Below, in pieces: positions 15,488 through 24,645 of a stretch of DNA of 64,000 bases (position 1 is the first letter of the stretch; the number at the start of each line of letters is the position of its first letter). The translations under genes and the position numbers were made by a program. The DNA comes from Aquisphaera insulae (GTDB taxonomy: Bacteria; Planctomycetota; Planctomycetia; Isosphaerales; Isosphaeraceae): assembly GCF_011064615.1 (NCBI RefSeq), contig NZ_JAALJH010000026.1, positions 1 to 64,000 of the forward strand. Direction: 5' to 3'. The notes below the pieces were generated by a model that was not told the origin of the DNA, did not search any database, and saw only the letters and a list, made by a program, of their open reading frames with translations.

Positions 15488-16869
15488 CCGATCGCGTTCG
15501 GGACGCCCGCCCGCTCGCCCAGCATGTCGAGCGTCCACGACGGCGGCGAGCCTGCCCGCGGCGTGGCCGTGAAGAAGTTCGTGAAGGGACGTCCCAGCGG
15601 GATCTTCGCGGGCCTTCCGAGCTTCCCGCCGGGCAGGATCTCGACGATTCGATTCTCGAGCGTCCGACGACCGTCCGGCCCGGCTGCATTGATCCGGTGG
15701 ACCACGAAGAGGCGGTCGTCGGGGGTGACGTGGAACCGATGGCCGGAACCGGAGACGCCCGCGGCCTCGCCGGGCTCCTCGGCGACGGCCTGGCGGAGGA
15801 TGAGCTTGCCGTCGCGAACCACGCCATGGTTCAGCGATTCACTCTGCTTCGCCTCGGGGAAGAACTTCGCCCGCAGCCGTTCGTCGATCGCGCGCTCGGT
15901 CCAGAGCAGGTGGACGTCGCCCCCCGGCGCGACCCAGAGGTCGCACGGCCAGACGTGGCCGCGGGTCGCGTCGCGGTTGGCGATCTCGACCCAGCCCGCG
16001 AACGGTGCGGACGCGATGTCGGGCGTCCACGAATAGAAGAGCCGGCAGAAGACGTAGTCCCATTCCCTCCCGGTCAGCTCGCGTTTGTAGGCTCGCCAGG
16101 CGTCGTTCGGCTCGAAGATGTCCCCCACGCCGAAGAAGAAGGCCGAGCGGTTGCGCAGGGCCACGTTCGGGTAGCAGAGGCGGAGGGGTGTCGGTTTCTT
16201 TCCGCCCTCCATCGTGGGCCACCGGAGTTGTCCGCTGGCGCTCCACGCGCCGTCGTGGTCGCGGAAGGTCCATTCGGCGTGGGCGTAGTCGATGTTCTGA
16301 AGCAGCAGGAGCTCCGCCCCCGGCCCGTCCGCGACGAAGCTCCGATAGGAGTGCTCGGTGAAGGCCGGCGAGCCCTTCCAGGCCGGCGCCAGCGATTTCG
16401 GCGGGCCGTCGGGCTCTCCGGCCTGGAACTGGAGCACATCCGGCCGCGCCGGGCCGGCGCCGGATTTCGAACCCTGGTTCAGGGTCGGATTCACGGAGAG
16501 GAAGACGCGACCGTCCGCGAAGGCGGCCATCGGCGACGGCTCGCGGGTGCGACCCTCGTCATCGGCCCGGACGCGCCTCCAGCCGCCTGCGTCGCGCGTA
16601 AAGAGCACCCAGCGGCAGTTGTTCAGCGGCTCCGCGCCGGGGATCGTCTCGAGCCCGCTGGCGAAGAGCCTGTCGCCGGAGCGGACCAGCGTCGTCGAGC
16701 CGGCGCACCACATCGGCCCGGCCCCGTTGCGGGCATCGGTGTACGTGTAGACGTTCTCCTCAACCTCGACGATCGGCGTGACGTCGCCGGCCGAGGCGGC
16801 GGCGACTCCGGCCAGGAAGCCAAGGACAGTCAACAGCGCGAAGGGTGCGGATTCCTGGAGGCGGATCAT
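15442..16869 (-). CDS. Secreted BNR/sialidase-like hypothetical protein
   Basis: This is a 475-aa exported protein with a signal peptide (residues about 5-27). The remainder is rich in short Trp/Phe/Asp strands (VLFTRDAGGWRRVRADDEG, EWTFRDHDGAWSASGQLRWP, HLLWTERAIDERL, RLFVVHRIN), the pattern of a beta-propeller of the BNR/sialidase or exo-alpha-sialidase-like type. No catalytic set can be assigned. It overlaps the radical SAM gene tail to tail. Planctomycetes carry many such propellers with unknown substrates. Confidence 0.7.
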   Translation of the reverse strand: MIRLQESAPFALLTVLGFLAGVAAASAGDVTPIVEVEENVYTYTDARNGAGPMWCAGSTTLVRSGDRLFASGLETIPGAEPLNNCRWVLFTRDAGGWRRVRADDEGRTREPSPMAAFADGRVFLSVNPTLNQGSKSGAGPARPDVLQFQAGEPDGPPKSLAPAWKGSPAFTEHSYRSFVADGPGAELLLLQNIDYAHAEWTFRDHDGAWSASGQLRWPTMEGGKKPTPLRLCYPNVALRNRSAFFFGVGDIFEPNDAWRAYKRELTGREWDYVFCRLFYSWTPDIASAPFAGWVEIANRDATRGHVWPCDLWVAPGGDVHLLWTERAIDERLRAKFFPEAKQSESLNHGVVRDGKLILRQAVAEEPGEAAGVSGSGHRFHVTPDDRLFVVHRINAAGPDGRRTLENRIVEILPGGKLGRPAKIPLGRPFTNFFTATPRAGSPPSWTLDMLGERAGVPNAIGYARVRLGAPDGKAG

Positions 16870-16920
16870 GGGGTTTCCTCATCGTCCTGAGGCGGCTTCG
16901 ACGGCGATCTCGCCCTCTTA

Positions 16921-17433
16921 TCAGCGAGGGGCCACGCGTGCAAGGATCCTGTAGGTCGCGGCGTGCGGATTCGCGGCGTCGGCCGGCCACTCTTCCCGAT
17001 AGAGGACCTCCCAGCGATCGACGTCGAGCAGCGGCTCGGGGAAGGAGACGTCGCCCGTGAAATCCCCCTCGACCACGGTCAGGTAGACCTTCGCAACCCG
17101 CGGCAGGAACTCGCGATAGACCTCGGCCCCGCCGACGATCATGGCCTCACCATCCTGGCCCGCCGCGACGCGGGCCAGGTCCAGGGCCTCGTCGACGTTA
17201 CCGGCCGCGACACATCCCGCCGCCACCTGGTCCGGATGCCGAGTCAGGACGATGTTGGCCCGCCCCGGCAGGGCGCGGCCGATCGACGCATGAGTCCGGC
17301 GGCCCATGATGATCGGCCTGCCCATGGTGATCTTCCTGAAGTTCCTCAGGTCGCGCGAGAGGTGCCAGGGCAGGGCCCCCGCGCGGCCGATCAGGCCGGT
17401 CCGGCTCATCGCGACCACGATCGACAGCGTCAT
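16921..17433 (-). CDS. folA: Dihydrofolate reductase
   Basis: This 170-aa enzyme reduces dihydrofolate to tetrahydrofolate with NADPH. Seen: SIVVAMSRTGLIGRAGALPW at the N-terminus, LSRDLRNFRKITMGRPIIMG with the NADPH-binding MGRRTHASIG following it, and IVGGAEVYREFL, the family's IxGGxxxY. The usual substrate-binding acidic residue is on the helix after LPWHLSRD. It starts at 17433, 26 bases after the thymidylate synthase stop, and is probably in the same operon. This pairing recycles the dihydrofolate made by ThyA. Confidence 0.95.
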   Translation of the reverse strand: MTLSIVVAMSRTGLIGRAGALPWHLSRDLRNFRKITMGRPIIMGRRTHASIGRALPGRANIVLTRHPDQVAAGCVAAGNVDEALDLARVAAGQDGEAMIVGGAEVYREFLPRVAKVYLTVVEGDFTGDVSFPEPLLDVDRWEVLYREEWPADAANPHAATYRILARVAPR

Positions 17434-17459
17434 GCCCCGCCCCGATTCCGTTCGAGTGA

Positions 17460-18335
17460 CTAGACGGCGACCTCTCCCCGAAGCGCCGGATGCGACCGAT
17501 AGCCGACCAGGCGGATCTGCTCCCGCGACACCGATTCGAGGTCGCGGAGCCCCGGGTCGATCTCGATCCGCGGCAACGGCAGCGGCTCGCGAGCGAGCTG
17601 CTCGTCGACCTGGTCCAGGTGATTCGTGTATATATGGGCATCGCCGAACGTGTGGATGAAGTCGCCGGCCTCCAGCCCCGTCACCCTGGCGACCAGATGG
17701 GTGAGCAGCGCATAGCTGGCGATGTTGAACGGCACGCCCAGGAACAGGTCGGCCGACCGCTGATAGAGCTGGCAAGAGAGCCGGCCCTCGGTCACGCTGA
17801 ACTGGAACATCGTGTGGCACGGCGGCAGGGCCATGTCCTCGATCTCGGCCGGGTTCCAGGCCGAGACGACCAGGCGGCGGCCGACCGACGCGGTCGGATC
17901 CGCGATCACGGCCCGGATGCCCGCGACGACGTTGGCGATCTGGTCGATGGGCTCGCACCCCGGCCCGCACCACGATCGCCACTGCTTGCCATAAACCGGG
18001 CCGAGCTCGCCGTCCTCGTCGGCCCACTCGTCCCAGATCTTGACCCCGTGCTCCTTCAGGTAGGCGATGTTGGTGGAGCCGCGGAGGAACCAGATCAGCT
18101 CATGCGCGATGGCGCCGAAGGCGACCTTCTTGGTCGTGACCAGCGGGAAGCCGTCGGCCAGGTCGAAGCGGATCTGCCGGCCGAAGACGCTGAGCGCGTC
18201 GATCTTCTCGCCCGTCGAACGGAGCACCGCCCGGGTCGGCTTTCGCACGCCGTGCCGGCGAACATCGCGGAGGAGGTCGAGATAGGCTCGCATCCCTGGA
18301 CTCAACTTAGACTTATGAATGAACTTAAATGCCAT
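17460..18335 (-). CDS. thyA: Thymidylate synthase
   Basis: This is the classical folate-dependent ThyA of 291 aa, making dTMP from dUMP with methylenetetrahydrofolate. Seen: FPLVTTKKV, GELGPVYGKQWRSW, the nucleophile in LPPCHTMFQF, CQLYQRSADLFLGVPFNIASYA, and DAHIYTNHLDQV near the C-terminus. The C-terminal end GEVAV retains the short hydrophobic tail of the family. An alternative start at ATG 18293 (MRAYLDLLRDV) matches the usual N-terminus better than the extension MAFKFIHKSKLSPG. It precedes folA on the same strand. Confidence 0.97.
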   Translation of the reverse strand: MAFKFIHKSKLSPGMRAYLDLLRDVRRHGVRKPTRAVLRSTGEKIDALSVFGRQIRFDLADGFPLVTTKKVAFGAIAHELIWFLRGSTNIAYLKEHGVKIWDEWADEDGELGPVYGKQWRSWCGPGCEPIDQIANVVAGIRAVIADPTASVGRRLVVSAWNPAEIEDMALPPCHTMFQFSVTEGRLSCQLYQRSADLFLGVPFNIASYALLTHLVARVTGLEAGDFIHTFGDAHIYTNHLDQVDEQLAREPLPLPRIEIDPGLRDLESVSREQIRLVGYRSHPALRGEVAV

Positions 18336-18365
18336 TCTAGCGGGATTCAGGCTCGGTCTGCAAGC

Positions 18366-20240
18366 TCACCGCAAGAGCCGCGGCGCCTCCACGGCGATCG
18401 GCCGGTCCGACCGGACGACGAGGCGGACCCGTCGCGAATGCTCCGCCGACCAGTGGGGCAGCCGATCCAGGGGGAGCACGGTGGCCCCGGGCGAGGTTCC
18501 CTTCCAGGAGGCGCTGCGGGCTTCCGTCCACGCGTCGCGATCGCCGGCCCACCAGAGCTCCGCCTTCTCCGCCCGTTCGAGCCCCGGCATGTGCAGGAAG
18601 AGCGGCCTGCCGTCGATTGACCGGCCGAGATCGAACTCCAGGAGCATGCGGTTTGCCGACCCGCGCCACCGCCCGGGGCCGTCGGGGCGGGCGCCGACGC
18701 TGTCGACGAGATCGCCACGCGCGATCGCCTGCTTGCCGGTTGGCCCGTCCGATGAGAGGAGGAGTGCCGACGCATCCATCCCGCCCAGGAGCGATTCCAG
18801 GTCCCTGGTCGCCAGGGAATCCCTGAGGATCCGAACGACCTGGTCCGGCGGCATGCCGGATCGACGGGTCCGCGGCAGCATCTCCAGAATGCTCCCCTCG
18901 TGGGGATACCACCGCGGACGGACCGGCGGCAAGGCCGCGAGGAGGTCGTCCCGGCCGATCCGACGATGGCGGCTGAGCTGCTCCATGTCCTCGAGCGCGG
19001 CGAGCGAGCGCGGCTGGTCGGGGAAGCTCAGGTTCCTCTCGATCTCGCGCATCCGTGGTAGGTGCAGGGCCAGGAGCAAGCCGGCGAAGACCGTGCCGAA
19101 GGCCAGGGCCGCGACGGGTCGCTCCTCCATCCGGGAGAGCGGTCGACGGGCCATCAGGCCCAGGATCACGACCAGCCCGAGCTGCGGGAAGAGATGGTAG
19201 CGCTGGACCTCCAGCAGCCAGTGCGCGCCGTACTGATTGCGGACGCAGTACGTCAGCGCGTACCCGCCGACGATCAGGGCCAGCCCCGCCGTGATCGCCG
19301 CCCGGATTGAGCCCTCGCTCCGGGCCATGACAACGACGAGCGACGCGAGGAGGCCGGCCGAAACGGCCAGATCCAGGCCGCCCCTCATCAAGCCGTCAAT
19401 GTTCCCCAGGCCGAACAGCCCCGGCAGCAGGACGTCCCCCGGGGCTCGCAGCGCCGCGAGCAGACCGCCGACGACATCCGCGTTCTGGTGGACGCTCTCG
19501 GTGACGACCGCGTGATAGCGGAGCAGGCTTGCCCCCGCGAGATAGGCCAGCGTGCCGGCGACCGGCAGGATCGAATGGGACTTCCGACGGCCGGCGATCC
19601 GGGTATCTAGCCCCACGCGAATCGCCGCCGTCGGCCCGGCCAGGAGGCCGATCGCCGAGAAGGCGGGGGCCGACACCGCCGCCGCGACCGCGAGCCACCA
19701 ACTCGCCCGCGACGGCAATCCCGCCCGCTCGCGATCGATCGCCGTCGCGGCCGCGAGCCACGCCACGATCGTCCCGACCAGCGCCCAGGTGAAGCTGCTG
19801 GCCGAATACCACCAGGCCGCCTCCGCGTGGACGGCGGACAGGCTGAACGCGGCCGTCGCCGCCAGGGCCGCCGCCAGGGACCGAGCCTCGCGACGGACCA
19901 GCAAGAAGAGCACTCCCAGCGCGATCACAAACGGCAGCAGCGAGGCCGCCGTGAATCCCCACCGCGCAACCGTCGGTCGCTGCCCGCAGAGCTGCCAGGT
20001 GCTCCAGGTCACGAGCTGGAAGACCGGCGCGAAGTGCTCGTTGAACGGGCGGAGGATGACGTCCCCGAAGCGGCTCGTCCGGAGCTGCGCGATCCGGATG
20101 ACGTCGTCGCTGAAGAGGCTGGGGTGGATCATCCGCTCGGCATGCGGCCACAGGCAGATCGCCGCGAAGGCGAAGGCCGGGAGGATGCTCGCCCACCGTT
20201 TCCGAGGCGGATCGAGAACCTCGGCGTCCGTCGAGTCCAT
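18366..20240 (-). CDS. Large polytopic membrane protein, glycosyltransferase-C-like
   Basis: This 624-aa protein has an N-terminal cytoplasmic stub, about ten membrane helices and a C-terminal soluble domain of about 200 aa. An acidic pair follows the first helix (SLFSDDVIRIAQL) and is followed by RPFNEHFAPVFQLV, reminiscent of GT-C glycosyltransferases (PMT/ArnT-like) that carry Asp residues in the first extracytoplasmic loop. That assignment is inference; no specific family is certain. The soluble tail is unassigned. The start at 20240 has a purine-rich GAGGGGGGGGGC before it; reading-frame extension upstream to 20450 is not protein-like. A perfect dyad lies 86-106 bases upstream. Confidence 0.7.
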   Translation of the reverse strand: MDSTDAEVLDPPRKRWASILPAFAFAAICLWPHAERMIHPSLFSDDVIRIAQLRTSRFGDVILRPFNEHFAPVFQLVTWSTWQLCGQRPTVARWGFTAASLLPFVIALGVLFLLVRREARSLAAALAATAAFSLSAVHAEAAWWYSASSFTWALVGTIVAWLAAATAIDRERAGLPSRASWWLAVAAAVSAPAFSAIGLLAGPTAAIRVGLDTRIAGRRKSHSILPVAGTLAYLAGASLLRYHAVVTESVHQNADVVGGLLAALRAPGDVLLPGLFGLGNIDGLMRGGLDLAVSAGLLASLVVVMARSEGSIRAAITAGLALIVGGYALTYCVRNQYGAHWLLEVQRYHLFPQLGLVVILGLMARRPLSRMEERPVAALAFGTVFAGLLLALHLPRMREIERNLSFPDQPRSLAALEDMEQLSRHRRIGRDDLLAALPPVRPRWYPHEGSILEMLPRTRRSGMPPDQVVRILRDSLATRDLESLLGGMDASALLLSSDGPTGKQAIARGDLVDSVGARPDGPGRWRGSANRMLLEFDLGRSIDGRPLFLHMPGLERAEKAELWWAGDRDAWTEARSASWKGTSPGATVLPLDRLPHWSAEHSRRVRLVVRSDRPIAVEAPRLLR

Positions 20241-20749
20241 GCGGCCCCCCCCCCTCGAACCTCTCTCAATCCGGAGTCCTTCCGCTCGATCCTGGGATCG
20301 GGTCCGACGTGGCCATGCCCCCAGAGTATTCCGCAAATCGGAATACGACCCGCGCGAATTCAACGCCTGTAACGAGGGAGGTGCGATCCTGGAGATCCGA
20401 CCGCTCGTGATGATTTTGGGCTGCGGTCTAGAACGATCGAACTTGATCATGGAAGTGCGAGATCAAGCAATTCGCCTCCCAATGTTGTCAAAATGCCCTT
20501 TCTTTCTGGACCTGGCCAACGTTCCATGCTTTAAATAACTCGCCTCCAAATCCAGATGCAGGCAACCACGATCGAGGCAGTGGAGAGATCGATGGAGGCA
20601 AGTGGCCGATCAAGGAAGCCCGCGTTCCTGGGTCACGACCTTCATTTCAGGTCCCCGCACACCCATCGACCTTCGTCCGACCGTCATTTGCGAATGGGAT
20701 CGACAAGCCGCTGACCCGGCATGGTGACCTCAACAACGCGGTGGCAATC
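20241..20749. other. Divergent intergenic region
   Basis: About 510 bases between two divergent membrane-protein genes, with AT-richer sequence at about 20400-20540. Contains the perfect dyad at 20326-20346. Confidence 0.5.
20326..20346. promoter_or_regulatory. Perfect 8-bp dyad, operator-like
   Basis: GTATTCCG (20326-20333) and CGGAATAC (20339-20346) form a perfect inverted repeat around a 5-nt spacer. Length and symmetry suit a dimeric repressor site, and it lies 86 bases before the minus-strand gene. No regulator can be named. Confidence 0.45.
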
Positions 20750-23700
20750 ATGAGCGACGGATCGGGCCCGAAACCACTCTCCTTGACGCCCGTGTGGCTG
20801 GTGATCCTCGCGGTCCTCGGGGTCTACTCCGGGAGTTCCGGATCGCAGAAGTCACACACCGGGGGCGCGAATCCACCAGCCCAGAAGAGCCAGGCCGGGG
20901 AAGGCGCCGACCAACCCGACGACGAGGTTGCCGTCTCCCGCGACACCGGGGGCCGACCGCTCGGTCCACTGATCGACTATCTCTCCAACGGTTCCGTGGC
21001 GGACGAGCCGAAGGGATCAGGGCTCACGACCGGCCTGGAACGCTCGATGGAAATCCTGGAGGCGATATCGACACCCGGGACTCCGGGGCGAAACTACGGA
21101 TTCCGGGCGATGATCGCCACGATCGCCTCGCCCATGCACTCGACGAATAGCTTCCGGTTCGACGAATTGCTTGCCCCCATGCAGCGAGCCGCGGAGGCCG
21201 AGGGATTCGTCCTCGACCGATACCACTTCCCGTGGGGCGAACCCAGGTCGCCGAAGCCATCCAAGGATCATCAGTCCACGACAAATCCGGCCGATCCGAT
21301 GAGCGCTCGGGGCGTCGGTGAATTCGGAACCCTGTTGTTTCGTCGTCGCCCCGGGGCCACGACCTCCTCAGATCCGCCAGGCGACGGCCCCGTGAGCGGC
21401 GACGGCCCCGTGAACGTGGACCTGCTCGTCGTCCTCCTCTGCACGGAGACCCCGACGGCCGGAGTCGACCGCAAGTCCCTTGAACAGGCGCTGAAGGCGG
21501 TCGAGTTCCTCCGCGATAAATTCCCGGCCCCCCCCGAGGCGGGGGCGCGACCCACCCGCGGCAATATCCAGATCCTGGGCCCGGTCTTCTCGGGATCCCA
21601 GACCTCGCTGGAGGATGTCCTCGCGAGACATACTTCGCCGGAGGGGAAGGAGAAGCCGCACTTCCGCGTGATCAGCGGGAACACCATGGGCGTGGATCGG
21701 GGGCAATTCCGGCGGAGTGTCCCGAACAGCGACTTCTCCTCGACGCTCCATTCGGCCAAATCTCAAACCAATGCCATCATTACATACTTGCAGAAACACT
21801 CCTCATTTTTCGACCGAGCGACCAGGCGCCCGATCGTCTTGCTCGTCGAGTCGAACACGGGCTACGGCCAGTCCTTCAAGGGTTTCAGGACCGCCGGCGA
21901 CGGCGGCGAACCCGAGATCGTCCAGTATTGCTTCCCGATGCATGTCGCGAGCATCCGCGGGTCCTACAACAGGCTGGGGCTCATGCACGACGCGGCGAGC
22001 GGGACGATCCGGGGGGCGGCACGCCTGTCGGTCCCGGAGGACGAGAGCGGCGGCATCCGCGACGTCCCGCCCCCCATGACGCCCGGCACGACCGCCGGGA
22101 ACGAGGAGATGTCCCTGATCGAGGCGCTGACCGACGTGGCTCGCCGTGACCCCCTGGCGGTGGGCATCATCGCGACCGACCCGCGCGACGTCGTCTTCCT
22201 GGCCCGGCTCACGCGGGAATTCTGCCCCGAGGCGAAGCTGTTCGCGGATCAGGCCGATTTGCTCTATGCGCGACCGCAGTCCACGTCGTTCCTCCGCGGG
22301 ATGCTCGTCGCGACGACCTATCCCCTGGCGATGCGCAACCAGTGGTGGACCGCCCCCGTCACCGACAATCGGACGCGACAGTCATTCGTCAACGATTCGG
22401 CCTATGGCATGTACAACGCCATGACCGCCCACCTCTCCGACCTCGGCCTCACCGGAGACCATCCGCCGCGGTACATCGAGTATCGGGCGCCGTTCCCGAC
22501 GGCCGGTGTCGGGCCCTCCCGACCACCGATCTGGATCTGTGCCGTCGGACAGCGCGGCCTCACGCCGATTCAGATGGAATCCCAGGCGGAGTCCGATCCC
22601 CTCGCTGATGACGATCCGCTCTTCAAGCCGGAGTCCGCGGCGATTCCCGTTCAGTCACCCGGGTCGACGATCCGGGCGGATAAGCTCACGCCGCTCTATT
22701 ACAACGGCTGGTCGATCGTGGTCGTGGCGACGTTTCTCGCGTCGATCGTGCTGAACTGGGCGACGAACGAAGCGATCAAGGAGGACTCGCTGGGGAGCAG
22801 ACGCGACCTCGACAGGCGCCCGAAGAGCACGGCTCGCGACGCGGGCAGCGGCAGGCTGCTCTATCCCTCGCTGCGGTGGCTGGCGGTGGGACATGTCATT
22901 TTGCTCCTCTTTGCCTGGACGAACTCCTCGGCCCTGTTGAGGACCGTCTACCTCTTCCGCCGGACCTACCCCGGGCCGGAGGGACGCGCGATCCTGCACG
23001 CGGCTTGGCCCTGGCTGGCCGCCTATTCGCTCATCCTGCCGGTCCTGTCGCTCGGCTACCTCCTGGGAGTCCTCGGGAGTCGGTCCTTGCACATCAAGTT
23101 GCTGCATGCGCCGCCCCAATCCGCGATCCCGCCATGGAGATCCGCCCCGGTCCTCGGCGTCGTGGCCGCCGTCGGCCTGCTGTCCCTGGGCGCCTGGACG
23201 CTCGGCCCCTCCGCGACGGACACCCTCTCCACCTGGTATCTGGCATTCGAGAGGACCATGCTCCTCCCGAGCGGCCTGACGCCCGTCTTCCCCTCGCTCT
23301 TCCTGTCCGCTTCGCTCCTCACGTGGATATTCGCCTCGTCATACCGACGATACATCACCTCCCATCTCTGGGAATCGATCGATCGGGGCGCGGATGACAA
23401 TCCCCGTCCAACGGGCCGGGGCGGCTCGACCGATCGGATATCCTTCGGTTCCATCTGGTCCGACGCGGACGCATCGCAGGCCCGGGTCGAGGCCCTCCTG
23501 AGGGACCCGAAGGCAGTCGTGCTGAACCATCGGGTTGCGTCGGGATTCGTCGCCCTCTTCTATCTCCTCGGCATCTGCCCGGTCATCTTCAGGAACATGG
23601 CGATGAATGGGATCGGTCAGACGCTCGAATCTCCCCTGTATAACGCCGTCTTCATGATCGGCCTGCTGATCGCCTATTTCCTCCTCACCTTCGGCCTCCT

Positions 23701-24574
23701 CTACCTGATCGGCCTCTGGCACGACGTCAAGGAGACCCTCAGGATCTTCGCGGGCCTGCCCCTGGACCAGTCGTTCGATCGGCAGCCGCCGCGGGTCGCC
23801 CGCTGGATCTATGACGCCAGCCCATGGTCGGTCAAGGAGCGGAAGATCCTCGAACACAGGGCCATCATCGCCCTCAAGTCGGAGGAGGATGATCCCGACC
23901 TGCGAGCCTCACTGGCCCGCTTCAGCGCGGGTGGGACGGACGAGGCCGGGGAAGGGGGGCCGCTGCCTTCGGATTCCTCGAAGCGCCTGAGGCACACGCT
24001 CCTGGAGCTCTGGGAGGGCATACCGATCTACGCGTCCTCTCAGGCCCGGCGGGAGGGGAGCAGCTCATCGAGGCCGGATGAGGAAGGCTCCGCCTCGGAC
24101 CACTGGCAGGACGCCCCCAGGCTTCGAGACCTCAGCAAGGACGACCGGGCCAGGGTCGGCGCCTGGGCCCGGAAGGCCGAGGACCTGGCGGCGATTCGCA
24201 TCGTCCAGTGGACGACCCCGGGGCTCGCCCAGCTCTGGAACCTCGCCGGCTGCCTGGTGACGGGGGGGATCTGCCTGCTGCTCACGGTCACGTCCTACCC
24301 GTTCGTCTCGCAGCAGAAGCTGCTCCTGGTCGTGGGAGGGCTGCTCCTGGCGATCGCGCTGGCGATACTCTATCTCCTCGTGGGGCTCAATCGCGACGAG
24401 ATCATCAGCCGGCTCTCGAACACGAGGCCCAATCGTTTCTCGTTCGACGGGATGATCGCGTCCAACGTGTTGACGTACATCGTCCCGCTCCTCGGCCTGC
24501 TCGCCGCGATCTCCTTCGATTTCGGCGACATCCTCCGGAACTGGCTCGACCCACTCTTCCGGCTCCTGGACTGA
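20750..24574 (+). CDS. Receptor-like multi-helix membrane protein of unknown function
   Basis: This is a 1274-aa protein; ATG 20750 is preferred over GTG 20741. An N-terminal membrane helix (about residues 12-28) is followed by about 600 residues outside the membrane. Their second half resembles a type-1 periplasmic-binding (branched-chain amino acid or ANF receptor) fold: AVGIIATDPRDVVFLARLTR, LFADQADLLYARP and SFVNDSAYGMYNAMTAHLSD. About ten more helices follow (from about residue 645), with a hydrophilic 200-aa loop before the last three (about 1010-1160). No kinase, cyclase or transport signature is seen. The layout, a ligand-sensor-like ectodomain joined to a multi-pass membrane body, is unusual. 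Annotation as receptor or channel is inference. It is divergent from another membrane-protein gene. Confidence 0.75.
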   Translation: MSDGSGPKPLSLTPVWLVILAVLGVYSGSSGSQKSHTGGANPPAQKSQAGEGADQPDDEVAVSRDTGGRPLGPLIDYLSNGSVADEPKGSGLTTGLERSMEILEAISTPGTPGRNYGFRAMIATIASPMHSTNSFRFDELLAPMQRAAEAEGFVLDRYHFPWGEPRSPKPSKDHQSTTNPADPMSARGVGEFGTLLFRRRPGATTSSDPPGDGPVSGDGPVNVDLLVVLLCTETPTAGVDRKSLEQALKAVEFLRDKFPAPPEAGARPTRGNIQILGPVFSGSQTSLEDVLARHTSPEGKEKPHFRVISGNTMGVDRGQFRRSVPNSDFSSTLHSAKSQTNAIITYLQKHSSFFDRATRRPIVLLVESNTGYGQSFKGFRTAGDGGEPEIVQYCFPMHVASIRGSYNRLGLMHDAASGTIRGAARLSVPEDESGGIRDVPPPMTPGTTAGNEEMSLIEALTDVARRDPLAVGIIATDPRDVVFLARLTREFCPEAKLFADQADLLYARPQSTSFLRGMLVATTYPLAMRNQWWTAPVTDNRTRQSFVNDSAYGMYNAMTAHLSDLGLTGDHPPRYIEYRAPFPTAGVGPSRPPIWICAVGQRGLTPIQMESQAESDPLADDDPLFKPESAAIPVQSPGSTIRADKLTPLYYNGWSIVVVATFLASIVLNWATNEAIKEDSLGSRRDLDRRPKSTARDAGSGRLLYPSLRWLAVGHVILLLFAWTNSSALLRTVYLFRRTYPGPEGRAILHAAWPWLAAYSLILPVLSLGYLLGVLGSRSLHIKLLHAPPQSAIPPWRSAPVLGVVAAVGLLSLGAWTLGPSATDTLSTWYLAFERTMLLPSGLTPVFPSLFLSASLLTWIFASSYRRYITSHLWESIDRGADDNPRPTGRGGSTDRISFGSIWSDADASQARVEALLRDPKAVVLNHRVASGFVALFYLLGICPVIFRNMAMNGIGQTLESPLYNAVFMIGLLIAYFLLTFGLLYLIGLWHDVKETLRIFAGLPLDQSFDRQPPRVARWIYDASPWSVKERKILEHRAIIALKSEEDDPDLRASLARFSAGGTDEAGEGGPLPSDSSKRLRHTLLELWEGIPIYASSQARREGSSSSRPDEEGSASDHWQDAPRLRDLSKDDRARVGAWARKAEDLAAIRIVQWTTPGLAQLWNLAGCLVTGGICLLLTVTSYPFVSQQKLLLVVGGLLLAIALAILYLLVGLNRDEIISRLSNTRPNRFSFDGMIASNVLTYIVPLLGLLAAISFDFGDILRNWLDPLFRLLD

Positions 24575-24645
24575 ACGACGCGCTCGCGACGTCTCCGCAT
24601 CGCCAATCCAATGACTCGACTTGGAGGATCCGCGACGAGCCGCCG

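Noticed and set aside
16921..18027. 368-aa frame extending dihydrofolate reductase upstream
   Set aside because: The extension lies within thyA in another frame and is arginine/proline-rich; the FolA start at 17433 is standard.
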